A program made the translations under genes and the position numbers. Shown here in pieces: positions 36,012 to 46,510 of a DNA stretch of 64,000 bases. Numbering within the stretch: position 1 is the stretch's first letter; each line of letters begins with the position of its first letter. The notes under the pieces are model-generated. The model was not told where the DNA came from. It made no database searches and saw nothing but the letters and a program-made list of their open reading frames with translations. The stretch comes from Panaeolus papilionaceus (taxonomy: Eukaryota > Basidiomycota > Agaricomycetes > Agaricales): positions 992,001 through 1,056,000 of the forward strand of contig JADNRZ010000006.1 of assembly GCA_015501605.1 (NCBI GenBank). Direction: 5' to 3'.

Positions 36012-36044
36012 CCTCTCTCTATATATACACATATATACATATAA
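36012..36044. repeat. CT/TA-rich simple repeat
   Basis: CTCTCT followed by alternating TA with CA interruptions, just upstream of the Helitron ORF. Low-complexity DNA; could lie in its promoter. Confidence 0.7.
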
Positions 36045-36125
36045 TGCTATACTATCCTTTCATGTTTCTGATGTCTGGGTGACCATTCCACTCGCAGCGG
36101 GAAAACCAACAACCGATGGACGTGA

Positions 36126-39100
36126 ATGTCGTGTGTTGACAACTTCTCCTGTCGGCTCGAACGTATGAAGAGGGACTTAGGGGGAGCGGACTTGATCACA
36201 TCCGCCCATACTGGTCATTTTTTTTCGCATTCCACGGGTTCTAGTTTTGTCATGACATATACTTATTTCCGGGAATGTGATTTCCGCCGGCCGTATTCAT
36301 TGTTAAAATCTTTGGACGGGATATGCTTAAGAGTGGCTCATTCGACAACTGTCTTATTCGAAGTTATATCCTGGCCCTTTATGCACTGTCAACCCTCCTT
36401 TCCCAGTTCTATTGAACAACCAGGTATTCTGGTTGAATCACCGTCATTGGTACATGCACATGATGATAACAAAAATGAAAATGCCGATTATGGATATGAT
36501 ACGGATACGAAGTCCTTGTATGGTGCTGGAATCTGTCGCAAATGGTTTGAACAGAGAGACCTTGCCGACGCCCGTGGGCTCGATGGAGAACCACTTGCAC
36601 TAACGTCAATGTCTTATGACCTTTACAAGATCATCTCCATGCATGAGATTCCTGCAGAGACCATCAACCATCCAAATGCCATTTTCTGCCGCATTACCTG
36701 GTCTACCTTGATCGCTTGTCTAAATTTACAGGAACTGAAAGATTTAGCTCCGGCTCATGGCCTTCAAAGGGATAGGATGAACCGGCAGGACATGGAAAAC
36801 TTGTTCCACTCGCATGTCTGCACAGAACTCTGTACTTCAGATATTGCCATGATTTTCGTCAGGAACGAGGTCTTTGACGGTGATTTCGAACACCTAGACA
36901 TTGAAAGTGCAGGCTTTGTTGCGAGCTGTAAAACTTTATCATGTCATGAGCTTGGGCCGTACTTGAATACTGAACCCGACTGTCAGGGGTTCAAGCTTCA
37001 ATGTGTGACCCGTGCTGCGCCGCCACAGGGCGCACATTGTGATGACGGGATGCTTATTATTCCTAATTTCCCTATCCACCAACTTACAAAGTATCTGACA
37101 ATACCAGGCCTGCGGTGCTTGGCTACCGTTCATGGAATCCGCACAACCACACGGCCTGCGAAACTAAGCCTTGTGAAAAAATTGAACAGTCATTCGTGTG
37201 CATCGTGCCCAATATTGCATTACAAGTTCCGCCCCATAATTCGTAATCCCGGTCCTCAGAAAGCGACAAAACCCGTAGTCTCTGGTCTGAAAAAACCAAA
37301 GCAAGTCAAAGAACCAAAAGGGCCTGTTCCAGTAATACCCTTTTCATGGGACCCTTACAAACCCCCTGTTGAAGATAAATACCCTCCATCCCCGACGTCT
37401 TTAAAGGACATAGCGGATATAATGTCCGCTTACTGCAAGGACTTGTCACCCAACGCTGTCGAAGAAACAGGCTGCGCTGTTTGCGGGCAACTATCTCAGG
37501 CACATTCAATGACGCCTATCTCGGCGCTCGAACATAATCTTGACGTTCTGATTGAGCCTGGAGCAACGCGTGCCGAGCGCTATGATGTGGAAACAGCCGT
37601 TAACAATTTCGACGGCCCTGTTTTGGCTCCTCGTCTAGCTGGTGTTTGCGTACAATGCAAGAGTGCATTGTCCAAAGGTTGTCGGCCAAAGTCGTCCCTG
37701 GCCAATTGGCTTTGGCTTGGCGAGATACCTGAGGTTTTGCAGAATTTAACGCTGGCTGAGCAGGTTCTGATTAGCAGGGTTCGCCACAACTACTGTGTGG
37801 TTCGGGTCTCCAACGGGCACGCTAAAATGATTGCCAATGCTATTGCATTTGAACAGCCATCTTGGAAAATTTACAACACCCTGCCTATTGCACTATCCGA
37901 GCTTGATGATGTCCTATCTGTTGTCTTCACTGGCAAAGTCAGGCCATCTCCTGAGGATCTGAGGCGAACACCAGTCTTGGTTAGACGCAAACGTGTCCAA
38001 GCTGCACTAGAATGGCTTAGATTGAATCATAAAGATTACTATGACTTGACAATTGACCATGCGGTCTTAAATACATACCCTTTGGATGATGTTCCCATCG
38101 GATTGCTGTATAAGACCAATGTAGATGATGAAGGCAATGTTTTGGATGCTACCAAGAGTGTCTTTGACTCTATTGAGGAGGTGGGAACATCATCAGGACC
38201 GTGTCCGTTCACGGTTCATGGGTTAAGCGCTGACGTCATGTCTGAAATGACAACGACACAGAGAAAGGCAACAGCCCTTCAGCATATGATAAATGGGGGC
38301 TCTTCACTGGCTATTGGTCATGCAGAGGATGTTCAATCCATATATAACAACCCATCACTGTATCCTCAAATGTTCCCTTGGTTGTTTCCATATGGTTATG
38401 GGGGTATTGGTCAGGATGAGCATGATGAATTGATCAGCCTCAAAAGACACTTGAAATGGTTGATGCATTATTATGACAAACGATTCCAGAGGGATTCAGT
38501 GTTTTGCATTGTTGCTTTTAATCATATGTCAATCAAGCAAAGCTCTTCAGGCAGTTATATTATGGTGAAGCGCAAGAATTTTCAGGCCATTGCCAGTAGT
38601 ATTACAGAACTTGATGCAACAGACCTTACTGTGATATCGGAAAGATTAAGGGATCCAAAAGCCAAAAAATGTCCCGAGAATGCAGGAGAACAAGGGTGGT
38701 TCCGTATTCTAGATCAGATTGAATATGTTGGTAGCCATGTGGGGGGTTCATTGGCAGCTAGAAAGTACCAAAGAAATGAAGTGTGGTCCTTAATCAGTTT
38801 TCAGGGGACTCCAAATTGGTTTGTGACAATATCTCCTGTTGACTCGAAGCACCCATTGTGCATATACTTTGCAGATCAGGACTTAGAGTTTAAACCTGAT
38901 CTAAGAAGCTCTTCTGATCGCCTCTTACTTGTAACTCGAAACCCAGTAGCCTGTGCACGATTTTTTCATTATTTTGTAGAACTCTTTATAAAGCACATTT
39001 GTGGTTGGAATGAGACAGGTACCAAACGTGGAGTCTTTGGCAAGCCATCTGCTTATTATGGAACAGTTGAGCAACAGGGTAGGATGACACTGCATCTCCA

Positions 39101-42100
39101 CTTCTTGCTATGGATTGAAGGATCAATCCCACTTCAAGATGTCCGGGATAAGCTCATAGCTAAGGATACATTGTTTCAGCAGGAATTGATAGATTACTTG
39201 GAAAGTTGTCATGTTGGACAGTTGACAACTGGAAGTTTAGAACATGTAAGAAACAGCATTCCAACCACAAAGGCAGACCAGGGTGGGGTTAATGATGAAA
39301 TTCATGAAAGGCAGGACATAGATGATGGATCATACATCGATCCAACTTTAACACTTCCAGATGCCCCTCCTCAGGGTTACTGTGACAACCCAGATGCCTG
39401 CATATGTGACCACTGTGAGGATCTACGGTCATGGTATGAGCTTTTTCAGACAACAGTTGATGACATAATGGTGAGATCCAATGTTCACAAATGCTTCACA
39501 ATGCGGGACGTGCAGGACAGTGATGTCACAAATGTAGCAATGTCCAGAAACAAAGAACATGCTACTGGTAAAGGGTGTCGGGACAGGAATGGCATTTGTA
39601 CATCTCGCTTTCCAAGGGAGATATTCACAGAAACAAAACTCGATCCTGAAACAGGCCATATTAATATGAAAAAATTGGAACCATGGATTAACACTGTCAC
39701 TCCTACTGTTGCTGCTGTATCCCGTTGCAACACAGACACCACATGCTTACTGTCTGGTACTGCAGTCAAAGCTACAGTTGGATATGTGACTGACTATGTA
39801 ACTAAGAGTAGTCTTAAAACCTACCAAGTCTTTTCAACAATGTATGACATTTTCTGTCGAGATGCCACCAATCTCCTTAGTTCTGGGGAGGAGGACAATT
39901 CTGGCAATGGTGTTCGAAGAATGATTATGCGTGTGGTCAATGCTTTAGGTGCTAAAATGGAAATAGGCGCCCCTATGGCATGTCTGCATTTATTGGGTAA
40001 CCCTGACCACTATACTAGTCATGAATTTGTCTGTTTCTACTGGAAGAACTTTGTACGCTTCATCCAGAGTCAATGGGACTTATTACTTCAATCAGTTGAC
40101 CCCAATGAGAAGGGGACTCTACCTGGTATTTCTGTACCATTCCTTGATGGTACATCATCTGTAGGACTTGTTCACAAGAACAATGATGACATGCAGACTG
40201 AGATTGACGAAGGCACAGCTGATAATGTTACTTTATCCTCTTCAGAAAGTGTTTTTATAAGCAAATCCAGCCCTGACGACTATCGTTTTCGGCCACAAGA
40301 ACATCATAATGTGACCCTATATGAGTGGATACAGTGTGCAGACCGGCACAAGGTCACAAGTTCACGAAACCCTCGTCAGACTTTACAATACTTCAATTAT
40401 CTGCCAGATCACCCTATGTCCAAAACTCATATAGTTGCATGTGATCCTGCCAGACGTCATTACATTGTGCCTAACTTCATTGGAGGAAGCCTACCGCGCA
40501 AGGACAGTGGGGATCGGGAAGAATATTGCCTAGCCATGATTACATTGTTTGTGCCTTGGCGGACTGGCATAGACCTCAAAGCAGCCCATGAAACCTGGGA
40601 AGATGCATTTAATAAGCATGACTTTTCTCTGCGTGAGCAACAGCTTATGACAAATTTTAATTTGCGCTATGAATGCTATGATGCCAGAGATGACTTTTAC
40701 GCTACCCGACAAGCACTGGGCAATTCTGAAATAGAGCAATTAGAAATGTACAATGATAATACCTTTGATGATGATGATGATGAGTGCAACTATGTGGAAG
40801 GTGATGAAGCAAACAATGTTGATAATGAGGATAACACAGATGGTATAGGCTTTGCAAATCGCAGAATATTGCATGCAATATCACTGACTAATAAAGAGCT
40901 CATCAAGGCAGGATGGTCGAAAGGGGTAACACTGTGTCATGGAGATGAGATCATAACAGAAGGGAAAGCATCCACACATGATTTTGTTGTAGATAAAAGG
41001 ATAGGCTCAGCAGTATGGAGGCAAATGGTCAAGTCTGAGCGACAGCGACTATTCAAAGAAAAATTTGCATTGTTAGATGGAGCAGCAGATGATGCAGAAG
41101 GAAATGAAGGTTCTCAGTACTGGTGCAGAACTAATGATGTTTGGATCGTAAGTGGTCCTCAATGGCTCAGTCGAAATTTTGTCCCTGGAAGTGGTAGCAA
41201 TGTACAACTGCTGAACAATGTTGTGTCTGAATTCCAGCTAAACGAGGAGCAAGAAAGAGCATTTCGCATCGTGGCCAATCATGCCTGTTGTATCGCACCA
41301 GACCAGCTACTAATGCACTTAGGTGGAATGGCAGGCACTGGTAAATCTTGTGTTATACGGGCATTGACCTCCTTCTTCAAGCAAAGGAACGAAACTTACA
41401 GGTTTGTCTTGCTTGGACCCACAGGCACTTCAGCGGCTTTGATTGGAGGGTCCACATACCATTCTTTTTTGAGCATTAATTCTGGAAGTCGGGGAAACCG
41501 ACCGAGCGTGGCATCTATTGCAGATTTGAGGGAAAGATTGAGAGGAGTGTCATATGTGTTGGTGGACGAAATATCTATGCTGAGTTGCCATGACCTTGCA
41601 CTCATTGACGAACGATTTAAGTTAGCCAGCAACGATAAGACTAAGGCTTTTGGTGGATTCCACATCATTCTCTCAGGCGACTTCGCTCAGCTGACACCAA
41701 TCAAGGGCTCCTCATTGTATTCAAGGAATGTCACGATGTACCAGAAAGCCCGACAAACAGTAAGAGAGCAAAATGATATGTTAGGAAAATCAGCTTGGAT
41801 CCAATTTTCATGTGTAGTAATTTTAAGAAAAAACATGAGGCAGCAGGGGGATGACCCGAAGGAAATCGCCTTTCGACGTGCGTTGGAGAATCTAAGGTAT
41901 TATGCTTGCACTGATGAAGATATTGCACTCTTCAGGAGCCGCATACCATCTATGAACCCACATCTTTCTTTGGACGATCCTCTGTTCAAAAATGTTTCAA
42001 TAATAACTGCATTTAACCGTGATAAGGATGTCATAAATAATGTGTGTACCGAACGGTTTGCAGAGGAAAATGGTTTAACTCTGCACAAATTTTACAGTGT

Positions 42101-43949
42101 TGACACTATTCTCAGTAGGGAAGCGGCAAGGCAGGGTAAGCGCTCAGGACGGTTTTCCAAGGCGAAAGCAATACCTGCTAGCCTTCAAAAGAAATTATGG
42201 AGTCAGCTCCCTTCTACCAGTGAACAAATAGCGTCATGTTTGCAGTTGTGTGTCAGCCTGCCCATCCTTATCCGTCATAATGAAGCTACAGAGTTATGCA
42301 TCACTCGGGGACAGGATGCAGTTGTAGTAGGCTGGACAGCTGTTGGCATTCCTGGCCATCCAGGTCGACAAAGGCTAGATGTACTTTTCGTAGAATTGGT
42401 CAACCCTCCTGCACAGGTTCAGATCTCAAAGTTACCTCCTAACGTGGTTCCCTTGACAAGTGTCAAACAGGCCATCGATGCAATGTTGCCTAGTGATGAG
42501 TATTTGAGAATATCAAGATCCCAAATACCCGTACTTCCAAACTTTTCAATCACTGACTATACATCACAAGGGAAATCTCGGCCTTCGAACCCTGTTGATA
42601 TCAAGTTCTGCAAATCTTTCCAGGGAGTATATACTTGCTTGTCACGCGGTACATCCCTTGCGGGGACGTTGATTTTGCGGGATTTCAGTGATAACAAGCT
42701 CAGGGGAAAATTAGACGGCTCTCTCAGGCAAGAATACCGCGAGTTGAACTACTTGGACATTATCACCAAACTGAATTATGAGGGTAAGCTTCCCCATGGG
42801 ATAATAGGGAAGACACGGTGGGACACTATTGACGCATATCGAGCTTGGAAGACTACTGACGAAGAAGACACATGGCATGAAGCCATTAGAGACGAAACGG
42901 AAATGGACAGTGTGAGGCCCAAATCTCCTGAGCTTGTTGTTCAATCATCCAAAAAGCGCGCAAGTGGCGCAGACAATGAAATACGACCAACAAAGCGTGC
43001 AAAGGGTAACAGCGTAAACTCACAGTCTGACTGGAACATCTCTGATGATCCATCACACAATTCAAATCGATCGCATGGGGAAATGATTGGATCGCATATA
43101 CACCCAGCGAACGAGCACATTGAGCATTCTATCGAAACGGCGATTACAGGTCCGGTGTGGGACAAAAGTGACTACAGTTGCGTCTTTGATTGTTGGACAT
43201 TCATGCTTTACTGGTTGTGGAATTCCAACAAACGAATTTGGGGGAGAACACTGTCATCATATAGTCTCGTGTTATCTAATTTCGTCAAAGACTGTGCCTC
43301 CCTTTCAGAGGGGGACAACTATGTGGACATGTCCACTATTCGTGACTCAATGCGAAACTGTGCTCGTAAGCTAGATCCTACTGAATATCCTGTGGGTAAC
43401 AGAGGAACAGATGTGATATCGTTTTCCCAATTGCTGTTAGGTTACGAGCATTGCAGTTGGGAGGATCTGAACACCTGCGATGTATGCCTGAGAAATGACA
43501 ACCTGAATAAGCCATGGGGTTCCTACATCGTGGTTACCAAAAAGACTTCAATTGAAGAACATTTATGGGAGCTTGAGGTAAGTCCAACGTGTACGACATG
43601 CAAGGAGAATATGTGTACAAGTCCTTCATCAAAGAAGCGCAGGGACATGCTTTGCTTTCAAGTGATAGATTGTCCATCTATTTCACTAAGTCCATACACT
43701 ATTATTGGATGCTCTACATACTGGTTGGCAGGTGTGATTTACTTTGGGAGCTTTCATTTCGTAGCGAGGTTGATAACAGAAACGCAAGAAGTGTACCTTC
43801 ACGATGGAATGGTGGGTTCGGAAACAATATATGAAGGCTTGCTGGGTCAGGACATAACGCCCGCAGAACTAGGGATGTGTGGACAAAAGACGGCTTCTTT
43901 AGCAATTTATGTTATTAGACCAATCAAAGAAGCAGAGCTAATGCTATAA
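36126..43949 (+). CDS. Helitron Rep/helicase with C-terminal USP-like peptidase domain (2607 aa)
   Basis: Rolling-circle transposase in one uninterrupted exon. Regions in order: a variable N-terminus; a block near residues 400-650 (PFSWDPYKPPVEDKYPPSPT, LANWLWLGEIPEVLQNLTLA) matching the usual N-terminal module of fungal Helitron helicases (DUF6570-like). The Helitron-like N/Rep domain follows, with HUH motif LHLHF (His990, His992) and the two-tyrosine motif GYVTDYVTK (Tyr1220, Tyr1224). The Pif1-type SF1 helicase has Walker A GGMAGTGKS (Lys1740), Walker B VDEISM (Asp1814), GDFAQLTPIKG, RKNMRQQ, DYTSQGKS and VYTCLSRGTS. A disordered linker leads to a C-terminal domain with DYSCVFD (Cys2352), two Cys-x-x-Cys pairs, GVIYFGSFHFVAR (His2544) and YLHDG (Asp2560), resembling a C19 ubiquitin protease. 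All catalytic residues of nicking and helicase are present, so the gene may be functional. Confidence 0.93.
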   Translation: MSCVDNFSCRLERMKRDLGGADLITSAHTGHFFSHSTGSSFVMTYTYFRECDFRRPYSLLKSLDGICLRVAHSTTVLFEVISWPFMHCQPSFPSSIEQPGILVESPSLVHAHDDNKNENADYGYDTDTKSLYGAGICRKWFEQRDLADARGLDGEPLALTSMSYDLYKIISMHEIPAETINHPNAIFCRITWSTLIACLNLQELKDLAPAHGLQRDRMNRQDMENLFHSHVCTELCTSDIAMIFVRNEVFDGDFEHLDIESAGFVASCKTLSCHELGPYLNTEPDCQGFKLQCVTRAAPPQGAHCDDGMLIIPNFPIHQLTKYLTIPGLRCLATVHGIRTTTRPAKLSLVKKLNSHSCASCPILHYKFRPIIRNPGPQKATKPVVSGLKKPKQVKEPKGPVPVIPFSWDPYKPPVEDKYPPSPTSLKDIADIMSAYCKDLSPNAVEETGCAVCGQLSQAHSMTPISALEHNLDVLIEPGATRAERYDVETAVNNFDGPVLAPRLAGVCVQCKSALSKGCRPKSSLANWLWLGEIPEVLQNLTLAEQVLISRVRHNYCVVRVSNGHAKMIANAIAFEQPSWKIYNTLPIALSELDDVLSVVFTGKVRPSPEDLRRTPVLVRRKRVQAALEWLRLNHKDYYDLTIDHAVLNTYPLDDVPIGLLYKTNVDDEGNVLDATKSVFDSIEEVGTSSGPCPFTVHGLSADVMSEMTTTQRKATALQHMINGGSSLAIGHAEDVQSIYNNPSLYPQMFPWLFPYGYGGIGQDEHDELISLKRHLKWLMHYYDKRFQRDSVFCIVAFNHMSIKQSSSGSYIMVKRKNFQAIASSITELDATDLTVISERLRDPKAKKCPENAGEQGWFRILDQIEYVGSHVGGSLAARKYQRNEVWSLISFQGTPNWFVTISPVDSKHPLCIYFADQDLEFKPDLRSSSDRLLLVTRNPVACARFFHYFVELFIKHICGWNETGTKRGVFGKPSAYYGTVEQQGRMTLHLHFLLWIEGSIPLQDVRDKLIAKDTLFQQELIDYLESCHVGQLTTGSLEHVRNSIPTTKADQGGVNDEIHERQDIDDGSYIDPTLTLPDAPPQGYCDNPDACICDHCEDLRSWYELFQTTVDDIMVRSNVHKCFTMRDVQDSDVTNVAMSRNKEHATGKGCRDRNGICTSRFPREIFTETKLDPETGHINMKKLEPWINTVTPTVAAVSRCNTDTTCLLSGTAVKATVGYVTDYVTKSSLKTYQVFSTMYDIFCRDATNLLSSGEEDNSGNGVRRMIMRVVNALGAKMEIGAPMACLHLLGNPDHYTSHEFVCFYWKNFVRFIQSQWDLLLQSVDPNEKGTLPGISVPFLDGTSSVGLVHKNNDDMQTEIDEGTADNVTLSSSESVFISKSSPDDYRFRPQEHHNVTLYEWIQCADRHKVTSSRNPRQTLQYFNYLPDHPMSKTHIVACDPARRHYIVPNFIGGSLPRKDSGDREEYCLAMITLFVPWRTGIDLKAAHETWEDAFNKHDFSLREQQLMTNFNLRYECYDARDDFYATRQALGNSEIEQLEMYNDNTFDDDDDECNYVEGDEANNVDNEDNTDGIGFANRRILHAISLTNKELIKAGWSKGVTLCHGDEIITEGKASTHDFVVDKRIGSAVWRQMVKSERQRLFKEKFALLDGAADDAEGNEGSQYWCRTNDVWIVSGPQWLSRNFVPGSGSNVQLLNNVVSEFQLNEEQERAFRIVANHACCIAPDQLLMHLGGMAGTGKSCVIRALTSFFKQRNETYRFVLLGPTGTSAALIGGSTYHSFLSINSGSRGNRPSVASIADLRERLRGVSYVLVDEISMLSCHDLALIDERFKLASNDKTKAFGGFHIILSGDFAQLTPIKGSSLYSRNVTMYQKARQTVREQNDMLGKSAWIQFSCVVILRKNMRQQGDDPKEIAFRRALENLRYYACTDEDIALFRSRIPSMNPHLSLDDPLFKNVSIITAFNRDKDVINNVCTERFAEENGLTLHKFYSVDTILSREAARQGKRSGRFSKAKAIPASLQKKLWSQLPSTSEQIASCLQLCVSLPILIRHNEATELCITRGQDAVVVGWTAVGIPGHPGRQRLDVLFVELVNPPAQVQISKLPPNVVPLTSVKQAIDAMLPSDEYLRISRSQIPVLPNFSITDYTSQGKSRPSNPVDIKFCKSFQGVYTCLSRGTSLAGTLILRDFSDNKLRGKLDGSLRQEYRELNYLDIITKLNYEGKLPHGIIGKTRWDTIDAYRAWKTTDEEDTWHEAIRDETEMDSVRPKSPELVVQSSKKRASGADNEIRPTKRAKGNSVNSQSDWNISDDPSHNSNRSHGEMIGSHIHPANEHIEHSIETAITGPVWDKSDYSCVFDCWTFMLYWLWNSNKRIWGRTLSSYSLVLSNFVKDCASLSEGDNYVDMSTIRDSMRNCARKLDPTEYPVGNRGTDVISFSQLLLGYEHCSWEDLNTCDVCLRNDNLNKPWGSYIVVTKKTSIEEHLWELEVSPTCTTCKENMCTSPSSKKRRDMLCFQVIDCPSISLSPYTIIGCSTYWLAGVIYFGSFHFVARLITETQEVYLHDGMVGSETIYEGLLGQDITPAELGMCGQKTASLAIYVIRPIKEAELML
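36126..43949 (+). mobile_element. Helitron rolling-circle transposon (minimal extent = ORF; termini not fixed)
   Basis: The element must extend beyond the ORF. Helitron ends (5' TC, 3' hairpin then CTRR, inserted between A and T) could not be assigned with confidence. CTCTAG at about 44014-44019 is a CTAG-type end by sequence but is followed by A, not T, and no convincing hairpin precedes it. The neighbouring hypothetical genes to the left may lie inside the element. Confidence 0.75.
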
Positions 43950-43955
43950 TAGACG

Positions 43956-44797
43956 TCACATATTAAGTACATGAAGGAATTTTAATACACCGTACACGCC
44001 CCCGGAACAGGACTCTAGATTGAAAAAGATTTCCACCTCTGTGAATGACAACAGGCGGTTATAGTTTTCTGGTGCAACATGTGTACCGTCCAGATGGTAT
44101 GCAGGGAGTGTAGATCGTCTGGACTTGTGGCCCTTGGAGGTATGGCGGAAGGTGGATGAAAGGTGAGTCGATGCGTGATGAGTGTTGGTAACACTACTTG
44201 GTAAGACACGTCGGAGCCGTAAGTTGAATTCAAACGTCCTGTCTGATGAGCTCTAACGTCAAATTAGCTCTGTCCGCACCAACAATTCAGGAACATGATA
44301 CTCACGTAAATATACTTATGTTGTAAAGAAAGCATTGTGGGAGGAACATGCATAGATTGAGCATTTGGACCTGAGCACATGTTCGCAAGATCGTATATTG
44401 TCTTTAACCCACTTGAAGATTTGTATCGCGAGGTCGGCGAAAATTCAGAGCGGTACGCCGAAGCTTTAAGGTAGTCCAGGCAGGCACCTGGACTTGAATG
44501 AAATCCACTACCTACGTGGAAAGGATCCTGTCGTAACTCGACAGTTACTGATAACAGCGCAGGACTGACAAGATACGTAGAATCTTCATCCGACGTGGTA
44601 TGCTGCATGCTCCCCTGTTCCACCAGAACCTGTCGATTCGCCAGTATGTCTTGAACCCAGATTAGGCTGCCTGAATATACTTCGTAGTCACAAAGGGATG
44701 TAGAGATTGACCGCAGATACCGTACGTCTTCGTCGGCAAGCTTGTCGACCACATCAAAGGGTGTTTCTGAGATGATTGCTCTGGGCTGGTTACTCAT
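43956..44797 (-). CDS. Uncharacterised protein, convergent with Helitron
   Basis: Two-exon model. Exon 1 starts MSNQPRAIISETPFDVVDKL (44797) and runs through DVRYLRSISTSLCDYEVYSG and SGLKTIYDLANMCSGPNAQS to QHKYIY, ending at a GTGAGT donor. Acceptor ..GACGTTAG joins in phase 0 to a second exon SSSDRTFEFNLRLRRVLPSS, then APENYNRLLSFTEVEIFFNL and SGGVYGVLKFLHVLNM, stop TGA 43958-43956. The open frame also extends upstream of 44797 to about 45073, so the start could be earlier. No known domain. The stop is only 6 bp from the Helitron stop codon on the other strand. Keeping both exons open in one phase supports a real gene, but evidence is modest. Confidence 0.45.
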
Positions 44798-45072
44798 AGT
44801 GCTGTAGGCGTAGTGCGTCTGATGGAAAACTACCTTCAACTGAAAACGCTTAGGAGCTTTCGGAAAAATCTTGTCCCGCGACCTCGTTACGCGCGTGATC
44901 GCGAGCGCATTACTTGGGATGGCATAGTACAAAGAAATTTTCCACTGTAATGGAGCAGGATTTTGAGTTAATTTTAATAACCGGCATGTGTTAATGGGTG
45001 TGCTTTCCAACCTGATCTTTGAAAGCGTCTCCTGCTGTGGCCCAAGATCCTTCGAAGACATCAACTGCTGCA

Positions 45073-46217
45073 ATGAGTACTGTCACGATTATCATCACCG
45101 ACGACAACAGCTGGTACTTTGACGTGTAAGTGACATACTTGATATAAATGCAATTATCACCTTGATTATGACATAACATGTGTAGACTATGCCAAGTGGA
45201 GAGTGTTTTCCTGGAGCATCTCAGTGTAAACCAGCTTCTGAAATGGGCGAGAGTTTGCAAGCGAGCCCTTGCAGGGGTGACAGTCTTCATACCAATCGCG
45301 TGGAATGTTTTCCGGGTCCTAAAACCTTTCATTGAAGAAACCGACTTTGGGTCTTTTCGATATCTCCAACGGCGGTCAGGAATGGTTGTGTCCGGATCTA
45401 CCGCTCTTCGTCTTTTCGCAAGAGACGCGCACGAGCATTCCGACCTACACCTTTACGTCGAAAACCGGCATATAATGAGGGTTGTTGAGTGGTTTGAGAG
45501 AAGAAAATATCGCTTCAGTGACTCACAGAGGTGACATGCCCGAACAAGCTTGCCATCCCGCCGTCTCCCACAACAAAACCGTTCCAGCCTGACTTCTGCT
45601 CTGGTCCTCAACATGGAAAAGCGAGGTCGCAGGGTCCACATCGTTGGTTGTCCCATCTGTCCTTTAGCTACCATCCTAGTAACTCTTTCCAGTGAGTCCT
45701 TCCACATTGTTGACGGACAATATGTGGAGATAATTTTTTAGCGGCCGAAATCAATATTATCACTTACGAGAGGGCTTACTGCTTGTTTCCAAAAGCGACC
45801 TTGGAAGAATCTCGAACACTTTGTTTTCAATTACCTGTTGGCATTGAGGATGGCGGCACGTTGGAACAGCTGCAGAGCAGAGGATGGGAATTAGTGCAGG
45901 CCGCCACCTTAGAGGAAATGAGGTACCCATCTGGTTCGTTTGCGTGTGTGAGACGCCGGCTTGGCGACAGCCTGTGCTGGACGATTGACCTCCCCTCCCT
46001 GCCTATCGCCATTAACGGTATGATAGAAAGGAACGGTTTCGTGCTAGTTGGTATGGAAGACGGTGGTGTAGGACTTGATTTCGCAGAGATCAAGAACATA
46101 TATCTGAAATTTGGCCACATCGTACCTGTCGCAGATGCCGTCCGCTACAACGGCGTCGGTCTGTACGATCGTGCTAGGCGGGAATTGGAAAAAGATATCT
46201 ACCACGACGACTTTTAG
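45073..46217 (+). CDS. Nucleotidyltransferase-fold-like protein, paralog A (second Asp replaced by His)
   Basis: Exon 1 (45073-45125) encodes MSTVTIIITDDNSWYFDV; intron 45126-45185. Exon 2 (45186-45530) has a helical leader LSVNQLLKWARVCKRALAG, then the key region VVSGSTALRLF..HSDLHLYVEN, followed by VVEWFERRKYRF. The layout hG-S..(about 13)..D-h-x-h-Y is that of the nucleotidyltransferase fold, but the second acidic residue of the D-x-D pair is His here. An intron (45531 to about 45588) leads to SLTSALVLNMEKRGRRVHIV, then a phase-1 intron (45692-45741) and TAEINIITYERAYCLFPKAT, ending EKDIYHDDF. It aligns along its whole length with the genes at 49895 and 53368. Enzyme activity is doubtful; function unknown. 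Confidence 0.72.
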
Positions 46218-46510
46218 GCAGCATTCATTTAATCGTCAAAGTTGTAGTTTTCGATGTTCATAAGTTGAAATGATTGACATCGGCGTCATAGCTGCAAGAC
46301 AACGAGCTAATATTATGAAATCAGACAACACGTGCCGACGAAGATTTCTCAACACCTTTTCATCAGGTTAATTGGTAGGATCCTTTCCTACTTTGACTAC
46401 ACAGATGACTGTCAAGATGATGAATTACTGGTTACTGTTGTGAAGGATGTACAAAAAATGATAGATAAATGAAAATTAATCGACGAACGCCACAAAAGAT
46501 GTCTGTGTAG

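Noticed and set aside
43950..44240. Helitron 3' terminus at CTCTAG (about 44014-44019) or the inverted repeat GTCCAGA/TCTGGAC near 44082-44131
   Set aside because: CTAG is followed by A rather than T, no stable hairpin lies about 10 nt before it, and the inverted repeat has a long loop and no CTRR after it. Termini need copy comparison.
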